The position numbers were made by a program, and so were the translations under genes. DNA of 64,000 nucleotides from positions 945,250-1,009,249 of the forward strand of contig VXAI01000181.1 of assembly GCA_013399305.1 (NCBI GenBank). Reading direction: 5' to 3'. Position 1 is the stretch's first letter; each line of letters begins with the position of its first letter. This document shows, piece by piece, positions 37,251 through 49,354 of this stretch. The DNA is from Rostratula benghalensis (taxonomy: Eukaryota > Chordata > Aves > Charadriiformes > Rostratulidae). Under the pieces are notes generated by a model. That model saw nothing but the letters and a program-made list of their open reading frames with translations, was not told the origin of the DNA and made no database searches.

Positions 37251-39067
37251 AAAAGAAATATGAATAAGAATTTACAGTGAGGGTGCTCCCCCCCACCTTT
37301 TCTCATCCTCCCCGGAGCAGAAATTAACTTTAATTACTTTCCCAGCTTAGCACATTATGAATGTCAAGACAACGAGGCAGTAATGTTAAAGAAATGGGTG
37401 GCTCCAAGAATGTGCCTGTTGGAGGGCAGGAGAAGGGGAGCCCACGCCTGGTGCATCACAGGTGGGTTTCCTTCAGGTGTATGGGGTCATGGGCTGCTTT
37501 TGCTGTGGAACTGTTGGATACACAGCATGGAACATCTCCAAAGAGATCCACACCATCACCTGGTGGAAGGCAGCATGCTCTGGGCACGGATATCTGGAAA
37601 TGAAATGGTTAGGATTCAAAGGGAAGAGAGCAACAGATGTCTGAGCAGAGTCTTAGCTGGGCCTGTTGGTGCCAAGGGCAGAGTGGAAAGGCTCTTGATG
37701 CTTCCACAGCCATATTGTGACCTTATTTACTATGACACAACTGCAAAAGTATTGAAATCTCCTCTCAAATTTGGCCCTTAGTAGTTAAGCTTACATAGTT
37801 CCTAAAAAGAAACTTGATGTTAAGAAAAGGTATATACAGATATGCTAAAGTCCCCTCAATGTCACTAAAATATCTCAATTATTAGTGGGTATATTTTTCC
37901 CCTGAGACTGCCCAAAGTGTCTGCCTTGTGTTCTGGTAATCCACAGAAATGTAAGCTTATGTTTCAAAGTAAAAAAGTTCTCCTTTTACAAAGGAAATGA
38001 CTGAAGAGACAAGAACTGAAAAAAATGAGACCAAACATACTTGGAAAACTGAGCAAATATTTGCCCATCCAATTGGTTTGTTTGCTCAAGAAATTCACAG
38101 TGAGGGTCTAGTGAGACAGGAAGAAGAAAAAGAAGGAAATGGTTTGTGTTTAGTTTTTTCACAGGGCCAATGTTTGTGGTTGGGTAGGGGGCTGTGGGGT
38201 TTGGTTGGGCTTTTTTTTCTTCTGAACATTGAGATTCATGCATTTAAAATGCACTTGGTTTCTTGTGACTTGACAGACCACTATCGAAAGATTAATTTTC
38301 TGTAATCATTTGATTTGATGAATGTCTACCCAGCCCAGCAAAAGTTTATTTTCTATTTATCCCGATTCTGAAATTAGTTGCTAAGAGTACTCAAGGGAAG
38401 CGCTTCAGTAATTATAAATAGGTCATGACAACAGACATTTTAAAATTGTAAGAACGTAAGATGGTTATATTTCACATCAGGAGATAAAACTGCAGTGGTA
38501 GGGACACACAAAGGAAATGTGTTCTGCTTTCTTACCCACAGTCCTGCGCGTAAATAGACACGGCATTTGCAGGCAAAAAATTCAATGGCATTTCTGCTTC
38601 ATTATTTTACTTCTTTAAGGTGTAGACCATAAGAGAGGGAGAAACCAAGGGAGTTGGACAGGATCACAGCAGCAGCAAGCAGCAGAGGTAGGGCTGGTCA
38701 AGGTTTCCCAACTCCCCTGGAGGAGAGAGCAAACGTGCTAAGCCAATTGATGCAGTAATGCAGAATTAATGTTTGCACCTGTACCTTAAAAGAAACCAAA
38801 GCCCAAAAAAACCATGGGGTCTGAAAGTCTTGGATCATGATCACTTTATGGCAAAATGGTTTGTCTTCATATTCCTCAGCAAGGCGGGCTTGTGCCGCAG
38901 GAATAAGGAGCAGGAGCTATCAGAAGGCCCAGTGAGATACATCAGGTTGTAAAGTGCTTTGAAGAGGCACAGTATGTCCTGGAGGTTAAGAATTGTTGAC
39001 TGTAATCCTCAGGTGATTTTTGCAGCAGGCAAAGGTGGATTGAGGCCCCGAGTCATCTCAGGGTCAC
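37251..39067. other. Unique non-coding sequence
   Basis: Several open frames of 60-132 codons overlap at 37361-37781, in three frames of the same strand, which argues against any one being real. The G-quadruplex motif at 38182 is the only structure noted. Confidence 0.55.
38182..38209 (+). other. G-quadruplex-forming motif
   Basis: Four G-runs on the plus strand (GGG, GGGGG, GGGG, GGG) with loops of 2, 4 and 7 bases. This meets the usual G3+N1-7 rule. It lies in unique non-coding DNA with no promoter evidence near it. Confidence 0.7.
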
Positions 39068-39487
39068 AAAGTTTATTAGAGGTCTGGAGCATCTCTCTTA
39101 CAATGAAAGGTTGAGGGACTTGGGATCTGGAGAAGACTGAGGGGGGATCTGATCAATGCCTACAAATACTTAAAGGGTGGGTGTCAGGAGGATGGGGCCA
39201 GTCTTTTTTCAGTGATGCCCAGTGACAGGACAAGAAGAAAAGGGCACACACTTGAACATACAAAGTTCCATCTAACCATGAGGAGGAACTTCTTTACTCT
39301 AAGGCCAGCAGAGCCCTGGCAGAGGCTGCCCAGAGAGGTGGTGGAGTCTCCATCTCTGGAGACATTCAAACCCCACCTGGACACGTTCCTGTGGGACCTG
39401 CTCTGGGAGGACCTGCTGTGGCAGGGGGTAGAACTGCATGATCTCCAGAGGTCCCTTCCAACACCTTGTCATTCTGTGATTCTGCGA
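39068..39487 (+). mobile_element. CR1 LINE fragment, longest copy
   Basis: About 420 bases of a sense CR1 element. It covers the region just upstream of the tail: TCTGGAGCATCTCTCTTACA at 39083, GATCTGGAGAAGACTGAGG at 39124, the ACAAATACTTAAAGGGTGGG block at 39162, and CAGTGACAGGACAAGAAG at 39221. It continues through GAGGCTGCCCAGAGAGGTGG at 39322 and TCCCTTCCAACACCTTGTCA to a short ATTCTGTGATTCTGCGA end. A 106-codon open frame crosses it but corresponds to CR1 terminal sequence. No reverse transcriptase motif is present. It is the longest CR1 remnant here. Confidence 0.93.
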
Positions 39488-42039
39488 AGTAGATTTTTCT
39501 TTCCTGGACAAGCCTTGTGCCAGCTCCATTGACCCGAGCGTGTTGGGGCTGTAGGACATCCCAGAGAGCCCTGGCCAGGCCACATAGTTTTCACCTGTAC
39601 ATCCCGTACTGATGGTTGGGAGGAAGATGACCAGTTGTGCCAGGGCTGCTGCATAGGTTATTGCTGAGAGCCTTTTCATACTGTTTATGAGGCAGCTACA
39701 CCAAAAGGCACAGCATAGGCAATTAAAAAGTATAAACTTTAAATGCCTTTTAAAGACAATGCAGTCACAGTTACTGTGGTAGTCCAGATATAATAAAATA
39801 TCTCTTTAAAGATACCAGTTGTGTAGATATAAAATATCAAGTAATGTTCAGAAGTTAAGGGAACGTAATAATTATCTGATGAAATGTCTAATATACATAA
39901 GCATAGCCTTAAACTGCCATGGTGATTGCACAGTAATTTAATATAAATTGATTAAGTACATTTTTACTGATGCTTAAAGAGTAGTCATAGCATGGGAAAT
40001 GATGTTTTGTTATCAGCGGTTCCTAAACATACAATATTTGCTGGAATAAATCCAAGTGCTAGCTTTAAGGCAGGTTATTTGAACAGCATGCAGCTGCTGT
40101 TTCTGCACTCCGGGTTGAACACCAGTTGTCACACACCTGATACTCATTGCAACAACACACGTAACTTCTTCTTTCTCCACTGACCAAAACCTCCCGTGCT
40201 GTGGTGCCGTTATTGATAGGTCTCAGTCACCCTTGGTGCCAGATCTTAAATCTCATCGCAGTTCTGTTTTCTGAACAGCAATTACCTGTCCCCAGCCCTG
40301 CCACCAACTCACCTGGGGCTCTCCTTCCCCAGGTGGGCACCACCACCTGTGCCTCGGAGATGCTGCTCCTGGGGTGGCTGAGCTGCTCTTGACACCCTGA
40401 ACTAACTCACACAGAGAAGGGGTTGGGATTCGGGTCCGCAGAAGCGCTGAGAAATTGTCTTTGAAAAGCTGTGTTTAGCCCCCTGACCCCCGAGTCTTGT
40501 GGGGCGAGTCAGCAAGTGCTGCAGTGGAGTGGTTTGGGAACAGCTGGCAAAACAGGGGAAGAGTGAGAAGGGCTTTAAATCATTAGCTGGAAAAAGTGAG
40601 GCTAACAAGACACAGATGGAATATATCCATTTGGCTTTCTTGGGCCTGCCTGTTAGACCATCTTTTTTTCAAACCACAGCGTTCGGCTGGCACGGGTGCA
40701 TCCACATCTCGTGCAGTGGCAGCTGTGGAGGTGTCCAGTGTAAGTGCTTGTCCCCCAACCAGTCCAGAAACCAGTGGGTTCTCTCAACCATAAGGATTTA
40801 CCACACTGGGGTGCGACAGAAAACCAGACTTGTCCCTTCCTTTTAAGAAAAACAGTTGCTTTCCCCAGTGTAAACAGAGGAGAAGCCTCACGTTCCTCAC
40901 TCATGTGGGAAGAAATCTTTTACCTTGTGGGGTGATTAAAGGCAACATCTTGTTTGAGTCGGAGATGCTGACATAAAGATCACGCCAATTTGTATCTCCC
41001 AGTCAGTAAGAAAAATCTTTTTGATCTGCAGATAAGTAAGCCCTGGACTAGCATCATCTGCCAGATCATGAGGTTATTTTCTATTATGAAAATGGCATGA
41101 ATATTAAAATGTAACTATAAATATTTATGCTGATGGAAAATCCACCATTGTTGTTACTATTTTTATTGTACTACCTTTGAAGAGAAGCCTGATAATTGCA
41201 AGATTCGACAGGTCACTGGAGGTGAAGAGGGAAATTTTTCTGGAGTTAACCAGTTCTGAACACAAACCATGAGTGAGAGTGCAAGGATTTTTTCAAATCT
41301 GAAAAGTCACTCTTTCTCTTTCCAAGAAGAGAACATGCTCTCTTTTAAATCTTTAAAGATCACCTGTTCTGCAATGCCTGCAAATCATTACTGTTTCATA
41401 CTGGTTTGCCAAGCGAAGAGTTCAGCTATCCATTTATCTGCTGAACATTTTCCATCTTAGCTCCTTCCCTCACCTTCTCCCCTTGTTCGTGTCGTTCACC
41501 CCAGTGCTCTGTCACAGGGACCAGGCCCCTCTCTGCATCCAGGACCAAGCATTGGCACGACCTGGTAGCAAAAGTGGGGTTTACTAATGGAAAGCAAAGT
41601 AATAACAATTAATTGTAAATCTTTTCTTCTGAAGCACAGGGTTTGATTTGATAGCCCTTTCTGAACTGAGCGTGAAGAGGGTAGAGAATTTGCAGGCAGA
41701 ATCTCAGACACAAAAAACCCATGGACACTTGAAGAAATGCCACTTCTGTGAAAACAGCCTTAGGTTTCTGAACTACTGAAATAAATATTGCTTCACAGGC
41801 AGTGCCTGGGACACTGGGAACGCTGACTGGATGGAATAAGCCAGGGTTTTTTTAAATTTCTAGGTAAAAGAAATATTCGTTCTTTACATGAAATCCTAGG
41901 GAAGGCCAGTTGCTCTGATTGTTGACTCTTAAGTTTCACCCAGCTGCTCTGAAATGGAATTAAAATTTTTTAGCAGTGATAGTAACAAAACTTAGTCAAT
42001 TTAGTTTAAACAATTACAAGTAAAACTTTTTGGCATAGC
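39488..42039. other. Unique non-coding sequence
   Basis: Includes a GC-richer stretch at 40270-40830 with overlapping open frames up to 115 codons on both strands. None is recognised. No transposon motif was found. Confidence 0.55.
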
Positions 42040-42135
42040 CTGTCCTTCAAATAGTTGTATATTTATTGTTAGTTAAATATATTATTTATATATGTATTTA
42101 TGGCATAAAACTATATTGCAATTATATAGTTTAAG
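42040..42135. repeat. AT-rich low-complexity stretch
   Basis: About 95 bases made almost only of A and T with TA steps, for example AAATATATTATTTATATATG. It is a low-complexity, easily melted region with no visible gene or transposon relation. Confidence 0.7.
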
Positions 42136-42840
42136 CACTGTGCAAGTCATACAGGGATAGGCAAAAGCAGACTTCCCCAACGGCTCTGGCAAAATGCTGG
42201 GTGGAAATGATTTGAGATAAATAGATCTTCAGCATACATGCACCATGGAATTCAAGAGATGCAGCACAGCAGAGCATTAAATGTCATAGGGATGATTAGC
42301 CACTGTGAAAGAAAGGTGTAAAATCCTTTGGTTTGCTGATACGTGTTACCAGCCTTGGTGTGTGCATCCTGCAAAGGAGGAGTAACCCCCTCCAAACGTG
42401 CAGGCAGAAAAGCTGGGATGATGGGAGTTGATGGGCTCCTGACGGGGTTGGTTTCTACATGGGGGAGTGGTGAAGGTGTGGGTTGAGTTGGAAAGCAAGG
42501 GTGAGCAACCAGGGCAGATGCTGGCACAAACCATGGACAGTGCATATTGGAGGAGATCTTGGGACTAAAAGCACTTGTAGGGCACGTGACAGTGGAAAAA
42601 GCTGTGTGTGTGTGAGCAATAGACATGAAAAAAGTGAGATTTCTGTGGTGAATCTGGGAAAAGTGTAAAACTAAGTATAGGGCGGTGACATACTCTGCTG
42701 GGTAAATAAATCCTGTCACGAGCAGTGCCTGATGTTTCACTTCTCTTTGGGTGTTTTTCCAAAGGGGGAACAGTTAAGACTTGTCTGTCTCTATGGATCT
42801 TTTGCCAGATAAACCAGTCTGAGAGACCAGAGTCATAAGT

Positions 42841-43178
42841 CAGCCTTCCAGTATCTGAAAGGAGCCTACAGGAGAGCTGGGGAGGGACTCCTTGTCAGGA
42901 AGTGGAGTGACAGGACAAGGGGTAACGGCTTTAAATTGAAAGAGGGGAGATTTAGATTGAATACCTGAAAGAAATTCTTCACTGTGAAGGTGGTGAGAGC
43001 CTGGCCCAGGTTGCCCAGAGAAGCTGTGGCTGCCCCATCCCTGGAGGGGTTCAAGGCCAGGCTGGAGGGGGCTTGGAGCCAACTGGGCTGGTGGGAGGTG
43101 TCCCTGCCCAGGGCAGGGGGGTTGCACTGGATGGGCTTTAAGGTCCATTCCAAGTCTAATCATTCTATGATTCTATGA
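42841..43178 (+). mobile_element. CR1 LINE fragment, copy A of a near-identical pair
   Basis: A sense CR1 3' fragment starting with CAGCCTTCCAGTATCTGAAA and ending with tandem ATTCTATG octamers. From 42901 to 43049 it is identical, with no mismatch that I can see, to the CR1 copy at 58754-59072. Downstream of 43050 the two copies differ at many positions. Copy A keeps about 13 bases after 42887 (the CTCCTTGTCAGG part) that the other copy lacks. Flanking sequences of the two copies are unrelated, so this is not a plain segmental duplication. Open frames on either strand across it are repeat-derived. Confidence 0.95.
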
Positions 43179-43313
43179 ATAACCACTTGGTATTGAATGT
43201 GAGTTACAGCAGGTAGAATTTTTGGGTCTTTAACTTTTTAGGGATTTTAGATTCTTGCTCTGTGAAATGGGGTTAAAATCTCCCCTCTGTAACTCCATGA
43301 GTCCCGTTTGTTA

Positions 43314-43365
43314 AGTGCTGTGATCTTAAAGGTCTTCTCCAACCAGTGATTCTATGATTCTATGA
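43314..43365 (+). mobile_element. CR1 LINE tail remnant
   Basis: About 50 bases of a CR1 sense tail: TGATCTTAAAGGTCTTCTCC, then AACCAGTGATTCTATGATTC and TATGA. It lies 135 bases downstream of the larger CR1 copy and in the same orientation. It is therefore either a second, very short insertion or the real end of an older copy interrupted by other sequence. The octamer tail is intact. Confidence 0.85.
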
Positions 43366-45502
43366 AAATTAAAATGTGGTTGCTTAGCAAGATGTTGTGT
43401 TACTATTAGGAGTATTGAGGGGAATTCAACAGTTAACCTATTTTTTTTATTTAACCTGTAAAAGTCTTCTGTTAGATCTGAATTTCAGTTTCTTCCAAAT
43501 AAGGACAGCTCTTGATTTTTCCCCAGTCTTAAGCGCTTTGTAGGCTCTTTGAATGGTGTAGAATTTTGACAACAGACTATTCTGACTGTTATTGAAAATC
43601 ACAGAGAGGTTCTCAATGAATGCTTGAGACCAGAATTCCTTATTCTTATGATTTCTTTACTCCAAGACCCCATGCAAGATGTGTTAACGAGTGCCCTATG
43701 TGCTGCCTGGCTGAGTCACTGCTTCTTAGTGAAGCTCTTCCCAATGCAAGCAACAGAAACTTCAGGGCAATCAATATGGCTTTTAACCCAGCTATGAAAA
43801 GTGTTGGAGATACATATTTAGGTCATTAAAAGGCAGTGGACACAAGTAAAAACCTATATCTCACATCATTAGCAGTAAAGATGCTGTTTAGTTTTATTTG
43901 CTAAATCACACAACATACATAAACTGCCCAGGAGATTACAGAGGTGAGGAAAACTGGTTCAGCAAAAATCCAGTGAGGAGACAAAGTCAAAGAATGGGCA
44001 AGTTTCTGTGATCTCAGTGCAAACTTGTTTTATTGAATTTTACTTTTATATGCCATATTAACATCTCATTTGCATACAGATTGCACTCCCATCTTTACTC
44101 TAAAACCGCAGAGTCAGCAGTTCTCATCTGCAGACAAGGTGTGGTTCAGCAGCATTTTAAAACACTAGTGTTAAATTTTAAAGCAAGATGCATAAGCTTT
44201 GGGTCAATCTGCTCCGTCACTTACCATATGCATCCATCTTTGCCTTCACAACGTGGCAGTGGCTGGGGATGTGATTTTTTTACTTCTGCCTTTTTAGGAT
44301 TGTTGAAGGCTCCCGAATGAGGCACAAGCATCTAAATACTTCAGGTACTTCACACAGAGACTCCTTAGGAAACCCACTGCTCTTCACATCAGGTTTCCCT
44401 GCCTTCCTAATGCTCCTGCAATTCTCACTGTGAAAGCATTGGCACAGGGGAAGCACTGCCAGTGCAGTGGGTTTGTCCCAGTGTTGTATTTACTAGAGGA
44501 GGTAAACACTTCATCTCTTACCCTTGTTTCCTGCGGTAGAATTGCATTAGACTCACACAGAGAGCAAACAGACAGTGCTGAGCAGAATAATATGTAAATA
44601 CATCCAGCAGAAGTACATATATGCACTGGGGTGGCTGCATATGTGATAGATTACCACAACACAGCTTTTTCTCTGGGAACATAGATAATTCCCAGCTGCC
44701 CTAGTTTGTTTTTTTTTTCACCAACTCTTAATTTATGAGTTCTAATAATTCTATTCTGAGGCTAAACAAATAAATACACCTTCCAGACAGTAGAGAACAT
44801 GAGGGAAATTACAGTGTAGTATTAACAGTTGGTATCTGCCATGCTAGAATAATAGAGATCATAGTGATAATACATAAATACATACCACGGATAGTCCTTG
44901 GCAACTGTTGGTGGTGTGACCATCCTGCTGTGATTCTGCAGAGATGCTGTGTGTTGTGAAAACACTGGAATTTTGGATTGTCATAATTAGTGTTGGCAGT
45001 TAGTGATGCAAACCATCCTGTCTCAGAATGTCAGTAAACGGAAAAAGCAAATAATAGGGATGTGGGTTAAGGATATGGAAGTTTCAGAGCTGCATCCCCA
45101 AAATCTGAGTCTCTGAAGGCTCAGGTGGGCCCCGCACTTCACAAATACCATATAGTTTTGCTAGATGGCTAAATGCACCCTGGGCTGGCCTGCCAGCCAG
45201 GTCCCTGCTATTGTCCTTCCCCTGTGGCATCAGGGTTTCACATCCAGGATAAGAAACCAACTGCTGATTAGGAGCCTGGAAGGTGATTTATACCTTTTGT
45301 CCCTGTTCAAGTGGTCTAAGTGCAGAGGTTTGCAAAGATAACAATTATCAGTTCGGGTGAACAAATGTGTCCAAACATTTATTTGGCCTTAATTCAGCTT
45401 TGAAAATAAATATATAACAAAAAAACCCCCAACCCACAAAGTGGCAAGATTGTAGAAATGTGGCAGATCATAACTCTAAATTGCCAATTATTTACAGATA
45501 TT
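43366..45502. other. Unique non-coding sequence
   Basis: Nothing recognised between two CR1 tails of opposite orientation. Open frames of at most 95 codons without family features. Confidence 0.55.
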
Positions 45503-45605
45503 GAATCATAGACTCACAGAATGGTTAGAGTTGGAAGGGACCTTAAGGATCATCAAGTTCCAACCCTCTGCCCTGGGCAAGGACACCTCCCACTAGAGCA
45601 GGTTG
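45503..45605 (-). mobile_element. CR1 LINE fragment, antisense tail
   Basis: An antisense CR1 tail. GAATCATAGACTCACAGAAT at 45503 is followed by GGTTAGAGTTGGAAGGGACC, TTAAGGATCATCAAGTTCCA and CCCTGGGCAAGGACACCTCC, and ends near CACTAGAGCAGGTTG. The order and orientation match the complement of the sense tails at 43130 and 59030. The copy is about 100 bases long and non-coding. The 61-codon plus-strand open frame over it is an artefact. Confidence 0.9.
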
Positions 45606-47271
45606 AATGTATATGCTATAGTATTTATATACTATATTATTTATTTACTTTTCAAAGACAGAGTAGAACTGCAGCAGTCAGTGGCACTAACTTCTTTTTT
45701 TGCTGAGAATCTGAAGTATTAGTGAACTAACTCTGTATTCTCACGTTCCTACCTGCAGAGCTAATGGAAACCAGCTGATAAAACTCTCAACACACATCTC
45801 AGCCCAAATTGCCCCTAATGTCACTGTAGTTATTAGAACACCTGCCTATGGGGTGCATTCCCCTCAGCTGAACCTCTTCTTTTCCTCCAGATTATGCGCG
45901 TGCAGGCAGCATTTAACCTTCCTCCCTTCACACCTGTATTGCTCAGAGCACCATTGCTGCTTGGGTTTGACACAACCAAGATTCCATTTCTCATCTGTTG
46001 GGTATTAACCTCATGTTTTCATGGTCACATGGAGACTTTCCCTTTTCCCCAAGATCTTAATTTTGTCACCTAATGTGTGTCCCCTGCCCTACTGATGTCA
46101 GCAATGGACTGGTTTGCCTCTGAAGAAGCAGATCAGAGCCGTGAGTTACCCATCATGTTAAGTACCTCCTTTGGAACAGCATTTATAACTGTTAGAGAGA
46201 AGGAAAACAGTTGAACCCAAAGTTAAAACATGGTTTAAAAATTCCTGCCTTTGCCAAAAATTGAAAATTCCTTGCACTTTGATTTCGTGGCCAATCTTGT
46301 TCTGTAGGGTGTGCTGTTTGTGTGCAAGCTTCATTCTGAGAAGAGACAGAATGACCTCCAGGAAAGAGCAGGGTATGTTTTAGAAAAGGGAGGAAATGTG
46401 ATAGTCTGGAAGCCTGGAGTACAAGATCCAATCTCTCTCCATGGATGGCAAGAACATGTCAGACATAATGGAATATTAAGAGAAGGAACCTATTGCAGGC
46501 TCAGGGGACTTCAGTAGGATAGCATTAAAAACTTTACTGCTATTAAATCTTGGGAAGCTGTAGATAATTTTGCTTTAGAGGAGCGTGGCTGCTGGTGTGG
46601 TTAAAAATGCTATCGAAAAATCCACTCAGGAGGAATCCCTCAATAAAACAGAAACAATTGGGCCTACATTGGAAGTTCCTGCTAAGGAAAACATCATTTG
46701 GCAGAGAAGATTGGAGAGGCTGGAGAGTGACAGGAGCAGTGGAGTTTTAGGACTGCAAACGGGTGGTGAGGGAAATGGTGGAAAGACTATTGAGACTTTA
46801 TTAAGTGCTACATTGGGGATCAGAAATAATACTCCCCACAGATAGAGAAAAAGCCTTTCACAGACCAGTTAAACATTCTGCATTCTCTGCTCTGCAGGGA
46901 GAGGGAAGAAACCATTCTTTTTCTCTGAAATCCCTCAGATTGGAGTAGCAAAGCAGGTAACCAACAACAAAACGAGATTTCCTGGCAGCAAACGTTTCCA
47001 TACGGAAGGTTTTACGCTCAAGGAAAACAATGACGTGCACAAGTAGCAGAGAAAATTGGGTCACAGGTAGAATTCTTAAAATCTGCCTTCTCTTTTCATT
47101 ACTGAGTAGCTAATGACACCACGTCCCTGGGTGTCTGGCATTTAGCCACCAGCCTTAGTTTACTGCCCCATCCAGTGCACCTTCCTCACTAAGCATAAGC
47201 AGATACGGAAATTGAGAGAAAAACGGGTATTTGGAATGTTAAGAAGATAGAAATATTTGGAGGTATTTGGA

Positions 47272-47282
47272 TTTTTTTTTTT
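47272..47282 (+). repeat. Poly-T run (11)
   Basis: Eleven consecutive T bases, followed after about 25 bases by an A-run. Simple sequence only. Confidence 0.9.
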
Positions 47283-48303
47283 ACAAAGACAAGATATCTG
47301 AAGAAAAAAAACCCTGACTTTATATCCCTCCAAATACAATGCACTGATAAATATGCTACTTTTGTTAAAGGACAGCTACACAGAATTACGAAGGTATAGC
47401 AGTGGTGTTGCCCTTTTTGTTTGTTTGCTTTTACATTTTAGCAAAATCAGTGCTGTAGCATTACTCAGGCTACAGAATACCCCAAATTCCTAACATAAGG
47501 GTGACTAAACAGGCAGAGCAGAATATACCTGTACCCAATACAAAGAAAGTCACTGAGAAAAAGACAGTAGTTGTGATTGTCTGGGACAAAATACATCTAT
47601 ACTTTGTGTAGCTGGGACCAAACACTGAGAGACACAGAGGAGCTCAGGAGAACAGCACCAAACTGGAGCAAAATGGCAGTCAAAGGGAGGAATTGCCTTT
47701 GTTACTTGTAAGTGGATTTATTTTCCTTCCATTTGTGTGTAGAGACTTTTGTCAGCTCAGCCGTGTTTACCACATGTCATCTCTTCATCACACTCCTAAT
47801 ACATGTAGTTACTCCAGTGAAAGTTTGTAGCTCTGTTTACTTTATCCTGGTGAGCAGTGTTGACAGAATTCACTATAATCCTGAAAAACATTTCTTGGAA
47901 GTTCTGCTATTGGTAGGAGAAAGCAGGGGGGGAGAAAACACTCAGTGGTGGGAGGATGTGAGGGATTTGGGAAGGAAAATCAGAGTTTTATAAAAAGTTT
48001 TTTATGCTGTGCCTTGATTTTGATCTATTCTCATTGAAGGAAGAAACATCCTGCTGGTAGAGTGAGGGGTGGAGGTTAATTTCTGTGGTTCTTTGAGCTC
48101 TTCTCAAAGCTCTTCTTTGAGATGTTTCTGTTCCTGGAAATCCAGATCTGTTCCATGACTACCACATCTGTAAGTAGTTTTGGGACTGTCCCCATAAACA
48201 CTGTAGTGTTATGTGTCTCAGACAGGACCCCAGAATCCTTTGAGGTTGGCCGAGGTTGGCCCTCTTTCCCTTAAGATTGAGCTATCCTAAGATGGAGTTA
48301 CCT

Positions 48304-48327
48304 TTGCAAGATCCTGGGATCTTGCAA
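48304..48327. other. Perfect 24-base palindrome
   Basis: Arms TTGCAAGATCC and GGATCTTGCAA separated by TG, with no mismatch. The half-site TTGCAA is similar to C/EBP half-sites, but a C/EBP dimer site would be much closer spaced, so no protein is assigned. No neighbouring gene gives it a role. Confidence 0.85.
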
Positions 48328-49344
48328 GAACTCTATGTACCTCAGAGAGGTCTCCTTCCCTGCCCCATCCAGTGAAGATTCCCATGTCTTGTGCACTGGA
48401 AAAGCTGCGTACCTCACTGCTGAGAACTGTGCAGAGAATGGTAGAAGCTTTAAATTTTTAGGATCTTTCAATCTTCACTGACTGTACTATTCTTAAAGTC
48501 TCACTTTAAGGGAAAAAAACCCCTGCTGCTTCACCAAAAATAAAAACTAAAGCACGAGGAAAAGTTTATGTACAGAAAGTACATACAGTTTTCGGAAAGT
48601 GAAATGGAAAACAGGAGACAGAACATGAATGACAACCACTAAAAGGTCATTTCCACTTTGAAGAACAGAATGGAGTTGTACCAGAGACCAAGAGCACAAA
48701 ACGTGGGTTATACCCTTCCTGCTCTATCCTCTTCTGCTTGTGCCACAGTTTTCTTGTGCAAATCCTTGCTGAAACCTGTATGATTGCAGTGTTGTTGGAG
48801 GGATATATAGAGGGAAAAAGAGATCCAGTGGTTCTGTAGTTTGAGTATTATCAGACATACAAAGGAAATTCTCTCTGAAGGACCTGGTAAAAACTCATTA
48901 GTGTTTTGTTACTGCACTGAAGAGCACAGTGTAACCCATGTAAAGCTGCCCTGCTTCCAAGAGGTCTTTCACTGCCACATACACAACAGCAGGTGAAATG
49001 AAAGCAGTTTTCCAGCCGCCTCCTCCGCTTGGGATCATCGCTTAGATTCGCTGCCCTGCCTGGCTTGATGGATATCAGAACCAAGAATCTGCTCTTTCAG
49101 AGCTATTTTCTTTGAATTTTAGTGGTGAGAATGGTCTTCCATTACTTAACGCTGAAGACAAAGGTGAGAAAAGAGATAGATTTTTATCAAAAACCTCCTT
49201 CAAAGCAAATCTGCCCCTTTTCTACTACAGCTGTGAGATCCATAACATGAAGTACAAGCAAGGGACCTCGTAACAGCCGTCACAAAACCAGCCTTTGAAG
49301 ACTTTCCTGGCTCAAAAGAAACTTACTTTGCTACAGAGACATAA

Positions 49345-49354
49345 CCCCCCCCCC
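49345..49354 (+). repeat. Poly-C run (10)
   Basis: Ten consecutive C bases in otherwise AT-rich sequence. Likely length-variable and error-prone. Confidence 0.9.

Noticed and set aside
39212..39532. 106-codon plus-strand open frame
   Set aside because: It lies almost entirely in the CR1 3' region and encodes repeat sequence.
42252..42740. Protein-coding gene on the minus strand (162 codons)
   Set aside because: Proline and threonine richness comes from a local C-rich complement, overlapping frames exist, and no homology is recognised.
42840..43163. 107- and 95-codon minus-strand open frames
   Set aside because: They are antisense readings of CR1 copy A. Similar frames occur over copy B at 58664-58970, as expected for a shared repeat.
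46311..46845. Two close plus-strand frames as a possible retroviral remnant
   Set aside because: The polar protein text looked viral-like at first, but no gag, protease or polymerase motif, no LTR pair and no primer-binding site could be seen.
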